Notes under the pieces: model-generated
What the model saw: only the letters and a program-made list of their open reading frames with translations
Databases searched by the model: none
What the model was told of the DNA's origin: nothing
Part shown: piece after piece, positions 9,201-17,596 of the stretch
Position numbering within the stretch: position 1 is the stretch's first letter
How the letters are laid out: each line of letters opens with the position of its first letter
Translations under genes and position numbers: made by a program
Source of the DNA: CAWGJF01 sp963715745
GTDB taxonomy: Bacteria; Bacteroidota; Ignavibacteria; Ignavibacteriales; Ignavibacteriaceae
DNA: 64,000 nt
Direction of reading: 5' to 3'
Assembly (NCBI GenBank): GCA_963715745.1
Contig: OY970271.1
Location: forward strand, 3,801,733 to 3,865,732

Positions 9201-10453
9201 AGCTGTTGATCAGTACTAATATTGTCTAATGAATAAAGCCCATCAGATGTTCCGATCCAAACTCTTTTATCACCGGATTTGGAGATTGCTGTAATATTCT
9301 TTTTCTGCAGAGAGGAAACCGGATTTGAAACGGAGCTGCTGAAATCTAAAGAGTTAAATAAATTTGATTTTGGAGTTGTATAACTTATTCCGTTTTCCGT
9401 TGCCAGCCAAAACACACCGGTTCTGTCTTTTATTATCTTGTTTATCTGATTACTGATCAGACTGTATTCATTATTTTCATCATGCAGGTATCGTTTTGTT
9501 TTACCAGTATTAAGATTTTTACGAAATAACCCTGCATATGAATCCGACCAGATAATTCTCTCACCATCAATAATCTCTTCAATTATATAACCACAGCTGG
9601 TACCATACTGAATATTTTCAGTGTTAGGGACAGTTATTCTTTCAAAACTAAAGGTGGAGGTGTTAAGCCTGGTAATATTATTATGTGTCCCGATCCAGAT
9701 TATATTTGAATCAATGGATGATTGGGATAATGACCAGATTAAATTATTACTTAAACTATATTTATTATTGGGTTCGTTGTAATATTTTCTGAATCCGTTC
9801 TCTGGATTTGTGGGATTAAAAATATTTAATCCGATATAGGTTCCTATTATTATATTGCCATTATTGTCTTCAATTATCGACTGAACGTAATTATGACTTA
9901 AGCTTTTCGGATCACTATTATATTTATGCCAATGATTAATAGTGTTATCGGACTGGTTTAATCTATACAACCCATCTTTGTAAGTGCCCACCCAGATATT
10001 TGATTGTCTGTCTTCAAAAATAGCCTTAATACTATTTTCAACAATAGATTCGGATTCTATCTTCCATCTTGTAAACCTCTCAGACACAGGATTAAATTTA
10101 TTTAAAACTCCGGCTTTCGTACCAATCCAGATATTTCCTTCCTTATCTTCTGTTAAGGACCAGATGCTGTTATCTGAAATGCTATTTGAATCATCAGGGT
10201 TGTGACGGAATACTTTGAAGTTATATCCGTCATACCTGTTTAGTCCATCATCGGTACCGAACCAGATGAAACCCGTGCGATCCTGTACCACTGTGTTAAC
10301 ATCATTATTAGATAGTCCATCTTCTACAGTTAGATGGTTAAATTTAATTGATTGGGCAAAGAGAGACGAAATACTGCTTCCCCAAATGATAACAATAAAA
10401 CAAATTGCCGAAATTCGATTGGTTATATTCATATTCTTAATATAACCAAGCAT
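6248..10453 (-). CDS. Hybrid two-component system: periplasmic propeller sensor, kinase, receiver and AraC DNA-binding domain
   Basis: A 1401-residue one-protein signalling system. Order: an N-terminal membrane/signal segment (about 10-35); some 14 two-component-regulator propeller repeats ('GxIWxGTxxGLNxF', about 40-740); a Y_Y_Y domain (about 745-815); a transmembrane helix (about 820-845); HisKA with LSHEFRTP, His889; HATPase_c with N and G boxes (about 990-1105); a receiver with LLVDDSEDV and phospho-acceptor Asp1204; and an AraC-type HTH (about 1300-1401). This is the HTCS architecture known from Bacteroidetes, where the periplasmic part usually senses a glycan or breakdown product. Here it is next to T9SS cargo genes and diverges from a BON gene, so its targets are uncertain. 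An in-frame ATG at residue 8 is an alternative start. Confidence 0.92.
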   Translation of the reverse strand: MLGYIKNMNITNRISAICFIVIIWGSSISSLFAQSIKFNHLTVEDGLSNNDVNTVVQDRTGFIWFGTDDGLNRYDGYNFKVFRHNPDDSNSISDNSIWSLTEDKEGNIWIGTKAGVLNKFNPVSERFTRWKIESESIVENSIKAIFEDRQSNIWVGTYKDGLYRLNQSDNTINHWHKYNSDPKSLSHNYVQSIIEDNNGNIIIGTYIGLNIFNPTNPENGFRKYYNEPNNKYSLSNNLIWSLSQSSIDSNIIWIGTHNNITRLNTSTFSFERITVPNTENIQYGTSCGYIIEEIIDGERIIWSDSYAGLFRKNLNTGKTKRYLHDENNEYSLISNQINKIIKDRTGVFWLATENGISYTTPKSNLFNSLDFSSSVSNPVSSLQKKNITAISKSGDKRVWIGTSDGLYSLDNISTDQQLLKISEFEGVHIWSLAASTENELWVGTYGKGLKKFDFKNYKITSWDIDDPRIGTQALYYNKSLLTDSKKNIWVGYWGVGTARINPQTGNADVWLNEPGNTKSLSHNDVWVIKEDQLGRIWIGTQGGGLNLFEDKNGGIFHHWLRSGENKNNLSSNNIYSICEAKKIEAGDDSITILWIGTSDGLNRFEIKNSLDVYDIEVKNQFYMVNDGLPANSVNSIVEDEKGNLWLGTGFGISFFDVSKKTFTNFSSADGINGTMMNPESALSLDNGLILFGSTKGLNVFNPEDITLSSYKPNLVITDFQIFNKSVKISDDSPLTKSIHTTNKIVLSHDQDVFSFEFAALDYNSSESIEYAYKMEGFDKDWIESRKRRFVTYTNLDPGNYEFKVKSTNADGVWNDNITSLRIVMNPPWWKTFWAYGLYIVLIFLGLVGIRRFELNRTKLRNELKLREFEVKKKSELEELKSRFFANLSHEFRTPLMLIKGPIEQLKGYEASKIFQDNIDLIERNSDRLKELIDQLLELSQLEKAAIPLRAKQENVITILKGLLSSFESFAKQKNISLKFQSDSDNEVCWVDRDKFEKIINNLLSNAFKFTPDGGMVSVGFKENSFEEKSFAQIKIADSGVGIPKDKINKIFDRFFQVDDSTKRSHGGSGIGLALVKEFVDLHKWNISVVSEPGEGTEFTIQIPLWDDYLNDDEKVQTGKLSDTERAELKISEDEKYLQSFHRGKRDISIKSNDKPLILLVDDSEDVRKYLSNLLENNFKISEAENGEEGIKAAKEMMPDLIISDVMMPSMDGLEFCSRIKSEWQTSDVPIILLTAKASLESKIEGLETGADDYLTKPFDSRELFSRINNLLEQRKRLREKYSDNINALKDTNGLNTADNEFLQKTLDLVEKNIDKTNFGTEQLAKELFVSRTQLHRKIISITGQPPGELIRNKKLNQAAQLLLEGKLSVTQIAYEIGFSSPAQFTRAFTKQFNCLPSEYSS

Positions 10454-10567
10454 GGTGATATAGTAAATAATTTTTGATTTTATAATACTTTTCGCGAAGA
10501 ATTTGAGAAATATTTGAAGAATTTCTAATCAGCAAAATTATCAGGTTTTTCATTCAAAGTAATAACT

Positions 10568-10581
10568 TTGATACAGATCAA
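10568..10581. promoter_or_regulatory. Perfect FNR/Crp-family binding palindrome
   Basis: The sequence TTGATacagATCAA matches the FNR consensus (TTGAT-N4-ATCAA) in all ten defined bases. It lies in the 277-base divergent region, about 150 bases before the BON-domain gene and about 115 bases before the hybrid sensor gene. A Crp/Fnr-family regulator is the natural candidate, implying control by oxygen, NO or redox state. The regulator is not in this window, so the assignment is by consensus only. Confidence 0.5.
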
Positions 10582-10730
10582 AAAATGTATAAAACCTTAC
10601 GCTGATTCGAACGTCATAATATTAAGGTTAATATATATCAATAAATCTGGAAGGAATAAAACTTAAATAATTATCTACGATACTTTAATTCATTGTTAGT
10701 GAAAAAGAAATAATTTACAGGAGAAATAAA

Positions 10731-11495
10731 ATGAAAAGTATCGTGAATTTAATTATTAAAAATTACCTGTTAATTTTAATAATTATTAGTGTATCTGCCG
10801 GCTTATCATTTGCTCAGGAAAGCGAGCAGGAGGTATCTAGTAGCAATCTTAAAATATTTGTTCAATACCGACTCGCCAAAGCCGACCTTCTTAAAAATGA
10901 TAACATACAGGTTGAGATAAGCGGCAACAAAATTATTCTTTCAGGAGAGGTGCCAACCATTTTTGATAAAATCCAGGCTGAAGTTGAAGCCCATTCCGTT
11001 GATGAAAATTATGATGTGGTGAACAATATAAATGTTGAAAGTAACAACGTTGCTGATTCCATTTTAACAAATCAAATCCTTAATAAAATTGAATCCAATG
11101 TTTTCTATGGAGTTTTTGACTGGTTTACAGTTAATAGCAATAATGGTGTTGTAACTTTAGACGGATGGGTTCACCTACCCTGGTTGAAAAATCAATATCA
11201 AACTGAGGTAGAAAAAGTTCCTGGAGTAGTAAAAGTCATCAATAAAATACAGAATACATTTGGTCCGGGTGAGCTGGGTTTCAGAGCTGCAAGGTTAATT
11301 TACAACGATCCGATGTTTTGGGGAATGCAATATTTTTCAGATCCTCCCATACATATAATTGTAAATAACGGTAAGGTGTTTTTATTCGGCTCTGTTTATT
11401 CGGAATCTCAGAAAGCATGGGCAGGTAATATTGTAACTTTTCATACTGATGCTTTTTCTGTTGAGAATGACCTGGATATAAATAATCAGCTTTAA
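10731..11495 (+). CDS. Periplasmic protein with three BON domains
   Basis: A 254-residue exported protein. A signal peptide of about 29 residues (ending VSAGLSFAQ) is followed by two clear BON domains and a third, weaker one: about 37-105 (VEISGNKIILSGEVPT), about 108-175 (VNSNNGVVTLDGWVHLP, then VPGVVKVINKI) and about 178-250 (IIVNNGKVFLFGSVYSESQK). BON domains bind phospholipid or polymer surfaces in osmotic and envelope-stress proteins such as OsmY. The start is fixed by AGGAG eight bases upstream. It has its own upstream region with an FNR-like box, and a small secreted ORF follows it 38 bases later. Confidence 0.85.
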   Translation: MKSIVNLIIKNYLLILIIISVSAGLSFAQESEQEVSSSNLKIFVQYRLAKADLLKNDNIQVEISGNKIILSGEVPTIFDKIQAEVEAHSVDENYDVVNNINVESNNVADSILTNQILNKIESNVFYGVFDWFTVNSNNGVVTLDGWVHLPWLKNQYQTEVEKVPGVVKVINKIQNTFGPGELGFRAARLIYNDPMFWGMQYFSDPPIHIIVNNGKVFLFGSVYSESQKAWAGNIVTFHTDAFSVENDLDINNQL

Positions 11496-11533
11496 ATAAT
11501 TTTATTGATAAATAAAAAAATCTGAGATGAAAA

Positions 11534-11713
11534 ATGAAAAAGTTAAAAATATTTTCTGTTATTATGTTGCTGTTTGTTTTTTCGGGCTACAGTTATGATA
11601 CGAATTTACCTGACAATACATTATTGAAATATTATTCTGCGCTGCTTACTTTGAATTTAAATTCATGCAATGGAATCGTGCAGAGTTATTTATCATCTTT
11701 CAAAGGAACCTGA
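11534..11713 (+). CDS. Short secreted ORF, possibly the 5' part of a frameshifted gene
   Basis: A 59-residue frame starting at ATG 11534, right after the BON gene. It begins with a signal peptide (KKLKIFSVIMLLFVFSGYSY) and ends at TGA 11711-11713. It overlaps by 44 bases the next frame, which encodes a soluble 128-residue body without a signal peptide. The simplest reading is one exported protein of about 170 residues broken by a one-base shift between about 11640 and 11713. A genuine overlapping pair cannot be excluded. No family recognised. Confidence 0.4.
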   Translation: MKKLKIFSVIMLLFVFSGYSYDTNLPDNTLLKYYSALLTLNLNSCNGIVQSYLSSFKGT

Positions 11714-12056
11714 ATTCAACAAAGACTTATTGGAAAATGTGTTAAATACGATAGAAGAAAACGTTGGATATGCAAACACAAACATTGCAAACATTACTAT
11801 AAATGTTAACGACAGCAAAAAGCCCGGAATAGAAAAATCATTAAAAAGTATTGATGAACATCTTGCGCAGGTTGCAATTGATATAAAAACAATCCGTGAT
11901 GATTTGAGAAGTGATAAAAATATTTCTCGAACTTTATCTGATATTTACTATCAGATTCAAAAAACTGAGAATGTTGATCACAAAGAAATAAGAAGAATAC
12001 TTAAGTTAAAAGCTGATGAAGAGCCGCTCTTGATTGAGCCGGAAGTAATTGGATAG
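11670..12056 (+). CDS. Helical hypothetical protein, possible 3' part of a frameshifted secreted protein
   Basis: A 128-residue, strongly helical and charged product (KSLKSIDEHLAQVAIDIKTI and similar heptad-like stretches), suggesting a coiled coil or helical bundle. It has no signal peptide of its own and its ATG has no clear ribosome-binding site. The preceding signal-peptide frame overlaps it in a different phase, which is why I suspect a frameshift. If joined, the product would be periplasmic, like the BON protein before it. Function unknown. Confidence 0.5.
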   Translation: MESCRVIYHLSKEPEFNKDLLENVLNTIEENVGYANTNIANITINVNDSKKPGIEKSLKSIDEHLAQVAIDIKTIRDDLRSDKNISRTLSDIYYQIQKTENVDHKEIRRILKLKADEEPLLIEPEVIG

Positions 12057-12138
12057 AATTCAAAAATAAAAATAGATTTGACTCACAAAAAATGGCTGCC
12101 AGTCAACGACAGTCTTTCTTATTCTTGTAATCAATAAA

Positions 12139-13359
12139 TTAAACGTTTAATGTTTCACCCTCAGTTTTCGCTATAGTCACAGCTCCGCAGCTATCACTCC
12201 AGACATTTACAGTAGTTCTGCACATATCCAGAAACGGATCAACTGCTAAAATTAAACCGACACCTTCAAGTGGTAAACCAACTGCCGTGAGAATTACGGA
12301 TATCATCACAAGCCCCGCCATTGGAATTCCTGCCGCACCTATTGATGCCAGTAATGCGGTAAAAACAACAATCGCCTGCGATAGAATACTCATTTCAATT
12401 CCATAAGCCTGCGCAATAAACATTGCTGCAACGCATTCATACAAAGCAGTTCCATCCATATTAATTGTTGCACCCAAAGGCAGAACAAAACTCGATACTT
12501 TATTTGAAACTCCTGAATTATTTTCTACTGCATCAATTGTTAATGGAAGTGTTGCAGAAGATGAACGTGTTGAAAATGCCGTAAGCAGTGGTGTTGTTAA
12601 AGCTTTAAAATGTTTTAAAGGGTTTACTTTCCCGACTAACCTGATAATCATCGGAAGAGTGATTGTCGCATGAATAACCAACCCGATTACAACCGTGATA
12701 AAATATTTCCCAAGGCTTCCAAGTACATCGCCAAGATTTTCTCTTTGGTCGGCAATGACACCAACCACAATACCAAGAATCCCCAGTGGAGTAAATTTTA
12801 TTACAAAATGCGCAATCTTCATCATCACTTCAAAACCGGAATTAAAAAAGTTTGTGAGAAATTCTTTGTACTCTATCTGCACACGCGTAATAAAATATCC
12901 GAAGAGAATCGAGAAGAAAATAATTGCAAGCATATCGGCTGAAGTAAGTGCTTCGAAGATATTGGTTGGAACCATTCTCAAAATCACTTCCCACAAATTA
13001 CCAGATGAAGCTGCAAGTTCCGGCACTTCTTTTTTCAAACCAAGGTCAGCACCAACTCCGGGCTGAATTAAGTTAACAAACACCAAACCAGTAGTAATTG
13101 CAAAAAGGCTTGTTGATATGTAATACGCAAAAGTTTTTAATCCGAGTCTGCCGAGATTTTGTGCATCACCAATATTTGTAACACCGGAAATTATTGAAGT
13201 CAGGATTAGCGGAACTATCAGCATTTTCAGAGCACGTAAAAATAAATCCCCCATCCAGGTAACATAGTTTGCGTTATTTGGGAATAAAAGTCCGTAAATG
13301 ATTGCAATAACCAGTGCAATTAAAATCTGCCAGTGAAGTTTTATTTTTAATAAATTCAT
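12139..13359 (-). CDS. Dicarboxylate/amino-acid:cation symporter (DAACS/SDF family)
   Basis: A 406-residue inner-membrane transporter of the GltP/GltT/DctA type, importing glutamate, aspartate or C4-dicarboxylates with Na+ or H+. Family hallmarks are present: the serine-rich hairpin motif TRSSSATLPLT, the helix-7 motif INMDGTALYE, and the helix-8 substrate site DPFLDMCRTTVNVWSD. Several hydrophobic helices fill the rest and the length is normal. It sits directly downstream of hemW (the hemW stop lies next to this start codon), so the two are likely cotranscribed although functionally unrelated. The exact substrate cannot be read from the sequence. Confidence 0.9.
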   Translation of the reverse strand: MNLLKIKLHWQILIALVIAIIYGLLFPNNANYVTWMGDLFLRALKMLIVPLILTSIISGVTNIGDAQNLGRLGLKTFAYYISTSLFAITTGLVFVNLIQPGVGADLGLKKEVPELAASSGNLWEVILRMVPTNIFEALTSADMLAIIFFSILFGYFITRVQIEYKEFLTNFFNSGFEVMMKIAHFVIKFTPLGILGIVVGVIADQRENLGDVLGSLGKYFITVVIGLVIHATITLPMIIRLVGKVNPLKHFKALTTPLLTAFSTRSSSATLPLTIDAVENNSGVSNKVSSFVLPLGATINMDGTALYECVAAMFIAQAYGIEMSILSQAIVVFTALLASIGAAGIPMAGLVMISVILTAVGLPLEGVGLILAVDPFLDMCRTTVNVWSDSCGAVTIAKTEGETLNV

Positions 13360-14499
13360 TTAAGGTAGGTTTTTAATAATTTCATCACAGACTGCGTAGC
13401 CCTTTTTAGTGAGCCAAATTTTGTTTTGATTAATGTTAACATAACCTTCTTTTGATAAATTTTCAAAGTAAGAATAATTTTTTGTCAGCCAGTTATTATC
13501 AAATTCTTTAATTAAATCATCTGTTAAAATACCTGACCCGCGCAAAGCAAGCATTAAATATTCTTCTAATGCTTCTTCATCAGAAATTATTTCACTCCCT
13601 GCAACTGCATTACCGTTTTTTTCAACTTCATCGATATACATTTTTGCGCTTGAAAGATTCCACCATCTTTTTTTATCAATAAACGAATGAGCAGATGTTC
13701 CAAAACCAAAATACTCACCGTGCTTCCAGTAAACATTGTTGTGAATACATTCAAATTCTGGTTTTGCAAAATTAGAAACTTCATACTGATAAAAACCTTT
13801 GCTTGTTAAAAAATCAATTGTTGTTTCATAGAGATCAGCATCATAGTCATCATCCTGCATTGTAACTTTTCCATCTAATACCATTTTGTTCAGGATTGTT
13901 CCTCTTTCCAGAATTAAACTGTAAGCAGAAATATGATTCACAGGAAGTTCAATTGATTTTTCAAGATTGTGCAGCCATTTCTCTTTTGTCTGTCCGGGAA
14001 GATTAAAAATCAGATCAATATTTATATTTTCAAACCCGGCTGACCTTGCTGCTTTTACAGTTTCCACAGCAGTTTCAGAGTTGTGAATTCTTGTCAAAAA
14101 CTCTAATTCATCATTATTAAATGATTGAATCCCGATGCTTATCCTGTTTATTCCTGCTTTCCTAAATGAAATTAGTTTTTCTTCATTCACGGTTCCGGGA
14201 TTTGTCTCCATTGTTATTTCTGCTTTTTCATCAACTTTAAATTCAGATTTTATGAAGCCGATAATTTCTACGAGATATTCAGGATTCATTAATGAAGGAG
14301 TTCCACCGCCAAAATAAATAGAAATTAATTTTCTTGTATCAGAATACTTTTCAGAATAAAATGAGAATTCTTTTTTTAGTGCAGAAAGAAAACGATCAAC
14401 ATTTTCAAGCTTGATGATTGAATAAAAATCACAATAAATGCATTTGTGATCACAAAAAGGAATGTGAATATAACAGGCTGTATTTATTAAATCCGGCAT
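13360..14499 (-). CDS. hemW: HemW, radical SAM heme chaperone
   Basis: A 379-residue member of the HemN/HemW radical SAM family. The [4Fe-4S] motif is Cys16-x3-Cys20-x2-Cys23 followed by DF (FCDHKCIYCDFYS). Further motifs are YFGGGTPSLM and the SAM-region METNPGTV, followed by GINRISIGIQSFN. The size, and the absence of the extra N-terminal part that coproporphyrinogen dehydrogenase HemN carries, favour HemW, which binds heme and delivers it to respiratory enzymes. It is often misannotated as coproporphyrinogen III oxidase. It is followed without a gap by the symporter gene. Confidence 0.9.
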   Translation of the reverse strand: MPDLINTACYIHIPFCDHKCIYCDFYSIIKLENVDRFLSALKKEFSFYSEKYSDTRKLISIYFGGGTPSLMNPEYLVEIIGFIKSEFKVDEKAEITMETNPGTVNEEKLISFRKAGINRISIGIQSFNNDELEFLTRIHNSETAVETVKAARSAGFENINIDLIFNLPGQTKEKWLHNLEKSIELPVNHISAYSLILERGTILNKMVLDGKVTMQDDDYDADLYETTIDFLTSKGFYQYEVSNFAKPEFECIHNNVYWKHGEYFGFGTSAHSFIDKKRWWNLSSAKMYIDEVEKNGNAVAGSEIISDEEALEEYLMLALRGSGILTDDLIKEFDNNWLTKNYSYFENLSKEGYVNINQNKIWLTKKGYAVCDEIIKNLP

Positions 14500-14639
14500 T
14501 ACATAAGCTAATGAATATTGCCGGAAATATAAACTAAAGAAATGAAAACTAAACTATAAAATCCGAATAGTGTAGTTGCCTTTCTTCAACTATGTATAGA
14601 ACAGGAATAAAAATCTTTATATATTGACACCTCGAAAAC

Positions 14640-15545
14640 ATGAACAAAAATTCAAAAACATATATTATTACATTTTTTCTATTACTCACTTTCTTCTCTC
14701 AAAATTCCTATTCTCAACATATAACTGAAAAAAAAGACAGCACATTCTGGATATTTAATCGCAAACCACTAGTTACGTACAGCGTCATTACCTATTCCGC
14801 TGTTACTTTATATTTAGAATACAAATGGTGGTGGGAAGGTAATTATCACAAATTTAATTACCAGTGGGAAGGTTTTTTAAATGATTACAGTTTTGGTGTT
14901 GATAAGGTTGGACATTTTTTTACATCATATCTTTACTTTAATGCAGCAATAGAGATTATGCAGTGGGCAAATTTTGATGAATCCACAGTTCTGTTAACTG
15001 CTGTTGGAATACCATTAGCACATGCGATTTCTGTAGAAATCGGTGACGGATTTTCTTCCTACGAATTTTCTCCTGATGATTTAATAGCAAATTGCCTTGG
15101 AATTGGCTACGGTTATCTTCAATATAAAGTTCCGTTCTTCCAAAACTTTAATATAAAATGGAGTTACTTTCCATCGCCGGGAACAAACATATTTGCTTCA
15201 AATTATCGCCTGACTGATGACTACGATGGACATATTTACTGGTTGTCATTCAATGTGCATAATTTGTTACCCGAACCAATTGATTCTTATTGGCCTAAAT
15301 TTCTTAATCTGGCTGTAGGTTATGGGGTAAAAAATTATTCTCCTTACAGCAACAATTACGATCCATCCCAGCCACTCAAAAGACATTTTGCAATAAGTTT
15401 AGATTATAATCTTACCGAAATACCTTTGGAAGGCGGTTTTGTTGATTTAGTAAAAGGAGTTCTCAATTATTTCCATTTTCCCGCACCGGGTATTGAAAAA
15501 ACAGAAGGCAAAAACCTTCAATTCAAGCCACTTCTTATTAATTAA
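14640..15545 (+). CDS. DUF2279 outer-envelope protein (YfiM-like)
   Basis: A 301-residue exported protein with a signal peptide (TYIITFFLLLTFFSQNSYSQ). The core carries DKVGHFFTSYLYFNAAIEIM, then IPLAHAISVEIGDGFS and FSPDDLIANCLGIGYG, the conserved His/Asp-containing helices of the DUF2279/YfiM family. No biochemical role is established for this family. It is followed after 11 bases by another exported protein gene, so they probably form a two-gene unit. Confidence 0.75.
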   Translation: MNKNSKTYIITFFLLLTFFSQNSYSQHITEKKDSTFWIFNRKPLVTYSVITYSAVTLYLEYKWWWEGNYHKFNYQWEGFLNDYSFGVDKVGHFFTSYLYFNAAIEIMQWANFDESTVLLTAVGIPLAHAISVEIGDGFSSYEFSPDDLIANCLGIGYGYLQYKVPFFQNFNIKWSYFPSPGTNIFASNYRLTDDYDGHIYWLSFNVHNLLPEPIDSYWPKFLNLAVGYGVKNYSPYSNNYDPSQPLKRHFAISLDYNLTEIPLEGGFVDLVKGVLNYFHFPAPGIEKTEGKNLQFKPLLIN

Positions 15546-15556
15546 ACTGTGTACAA

Positions 15557-16396
15557 ATGAATTTCTTTTCCAAACAAAAAAAAATATTTTCTCTCTTACT
15601 ATTTTTTTCTACATTCGCTTTTTCACAAACTTCACCCGAAAAAGATTTCTCTTTAGAATTTCTTCCCTCAAAACAAATTGCACCATTATTTACAGCAAAT
15701 GCTACAGAACATCGAATCACAATAAGCAAAATTTTCGAAGTCAATAATTTTACAGGAGGGATGGGTGGAAGATTTCCTCTTGCTTTAGCAACGTACAAAG
15801 GCATTACAGGACAACTTAATATAGCAAGCACGGGATACGTTCACTTACGAAGAACTCCGGGACATTTGCAGGTTGAAACGATTGATTTCTTTGTAGACGT
15901 GTTTGCCGATATAATTTTAGACAAAGAATGGACGATGCGAACTGGTTTTGGACATACAAGTCAACATTTTGTAGATGATGCTTTTGAAATTCTCGGGTAT
16001 AAAAATTCTATTAATTACGTGCGTGATTATTTTAAATTTTTCATCTTAAAAAAAGTAGATATCCTCAACGGTTTTTTTTACGCCGGAGCATATTATAATT
16101 ACCATTTCGTTATCGATGCACCAACAAAAAATAAAATGATTTATGAATTTGGCAGCGAAGTTCTTAATACAAATCTTACAAATGCTATTATTCTTTATTT
16201 AGCATTCGATATTAAAATTCATGGAGAACTTCACTACGGCACAACACAAAATTATCAGATTGGTATAAAAATGGGTGAGGAGTTCGGAAACACTTTTCGT
16301 GTTGCGTACAATTACAGAGCCGGTTTAGAGGAACGGGGTCAATTTTATAATCAACGGATACGTTGGAATACGCTCGGGTTGTATTTTGATTTTTAA
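15557..16396 (+). CDS. Exported DUF1207-like protein
   Basis: A 279-residue protein with a signal peptide (KKIFSLLLFFSTFAFSQ). It shows FLPSKQIAPLFTANATEHR, then TMRTGFGHTSQHFVDDAFEI and INYVRDYF, a pattern like DUF1207 outer-membrane-associated proteins (the 'H-x-S-S-H-x-x-D-E' region is here HTSQHFVDD). Alternating hydrophobic strands toward an aromatic C-terminus (LGLYFDF) suggest a beta-barrel. The family match is from memory and is moderate. Convergent with the gene at 16466. Confidence 0.6.
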   Translation: MNFFSKQKKIFSLLLFFSTFAFSQTSPEKDFSLEFLPSKQIAPLFTANATEHRITISKIFEVNNFTGGMGGRFPLALATYKGITGQLNIASTGYVHLRRTPGHLQVETIDFFVDVFADIILDKEWTMRTGFGHTSQHFVDDAFEILGYKNSINYVRDYFKFFILKKVDILNGFFYAGAYYNYHFVIDAPTKNKMIYEFGSEVLNTNLTNAIILYLAFDIKIHGELHYGTTQNYQIGIKMGEEFGNTFRVAYNYRAGLEERGQFYNQRIRWNTLGLYFDF

Positions 16397-16465
16397 AAGA
16401 AAAAAGGATTTCTTCTTATACTTTGTTTAATATTTTCAAAGCAAAAAGTAAACTAATCTTTAAAA

Positions 16466-17527
16466 TCAGAAACCGAAACCTACCCCTATTGATCCGGTGG
16501 TTGTGTGTGAAAATTTCAAATCAAAGTTGATGCTAAATACCGGGAAAATTAATGTTGAACCAAACACGTAACCGATATCATTTGCTCCTCCAATGCTTAA
16601 AGAAATATTTCCTTCCTGAGCACCGGCAGGAGTATCAAAACTGTAATTATATTTTATATGCGTTGTTGAAGATTCAACTGTAATACCTGCATAAGGCAAC
16701 ATTGCAACAGCACCGCCGATTTTCTTGCTAACATAGAATCCGGTTTGTGCGGTCACATTTTGGAATACATCTCCCAATTCAAAATCCTGGAAATAAACTG
16801 CAAAACCTAAATCAACAGGAAAAGAATCCGCAAACCAGTATGAAAGATTGTGCGTAATTCCACCGCCGAAAATTTTCATTTTTCCCATTGAGTTAAAATC
16901 AACCGGCGGCAGATATCGAATTGAAATTCCTGAGCCAATAAAGCCGGATAAATCAAGTTGAATAGCTGCGGTTGGAAGCATTGGAAAACCGTCAAGATAT
17001 CCTTTTACATCTTCAAGCTGAATTGAGTATTCATTTATAGTTTCGCCCTGAACTTGTGTTTGAGGAAATACTATTTCAACATTTTTTTCTCTGCTTCCTG
17101 TTATTGTTGGTCCCTGAATTGTAAGATCCCAGTCTCTGGATAAAAGTTCATTTCTTATATCATTATAATTAGGAATTATTGATGGGTTCAAGCCTGAAGC
17201 ATCAAGAATTTCATCTGCCTGGGTTGCAGTCAATCTGAACTGAGCTAAAGTTGAAAAGCTTCTCTCCTTTTCTGCAAAGATTGATCCTACACCAACGAAT
17301 CTAAGTGTTGCATGAAATCCCAGTAAATTTTTTTGAGGAAGACCGCTGAACCAGCCGGCACTCATATTGGATCCGAGTGTGGCGGCTACGGGATTTATAT
17401 ATTTTTTTGCTGCCTCAGAAGATAGGTTTGTAATTGCTTCATCAATTGATTGAGCCCGGATAGAATTTACACAACCAAAAAATAAGGAAAACAAAAGTGC
17501 GCTATGTAAAATATATTTTTTCATCAT
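16466..17527 (-). CDS. Exported beta-barrel-like protein (DUF6588-like)
   Basis: A 353-residue protein with a signal peptide (KKYILHSALLFSLFFGCVNS...RAQ). After SIDEAITNLSSEAAKKYINP and a GSNMSAGWF segment the rest is glycine-rich and beta-rich and ends in IGVGFGF, typical of outer-membrane beta-barrels. The N-terminal block resembles the DUF6588 family of Bacteroidetes, a recollection I hold with moderate confidence. No function can be assigned. It lies downstream of recN on the same strand, about 70 bases away. Confidence 0.6.
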   Translation of the reverse strand: MMKKYILHSALLFSLFFGCVNSIRAQSIDEAITNLSSEAAKKYINPVAATLGSNMSAGWFSGLPQKNLLGFHATLRFVGVGSIFAEKERSFSTLAQFRLTATQADEILDASGLNPSIIPNYNDIRNELLSRDWDLTIQGPTITGSREKNVEIVFPQTQVQGETINEYSIQLEDVKGYLDGFPMLPTAAIQLDLSGFIGSGISIRYLPPVDFNSMGKMKIFGGGITHNLSYWFADSFPVDLGFAVYFQDFELGDVFQNVTAQTGFYVSKKIGGAVAMLPYAGITVESSTTHIKYNYSFDTPAGAQEGNISLSIGGANDIGYVFGSTLIFPVFSINFDLKFSHTTTGSIGVGFGF

Positions 17528-17596
17528 TGTTCCCCCAATGGAATAATTTTCGTTTTTTGATATTTAACTAAATTTCAATAAAATAAAACTCAAATA

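Noticed and set aside
13360..14499. Coproporphyrinogen III dehydrogenase (HemN)
   Set aside because: The protein lacks the longer N-terminal region of true HemN and has the size and motif order of HemW, so I call it HemW.
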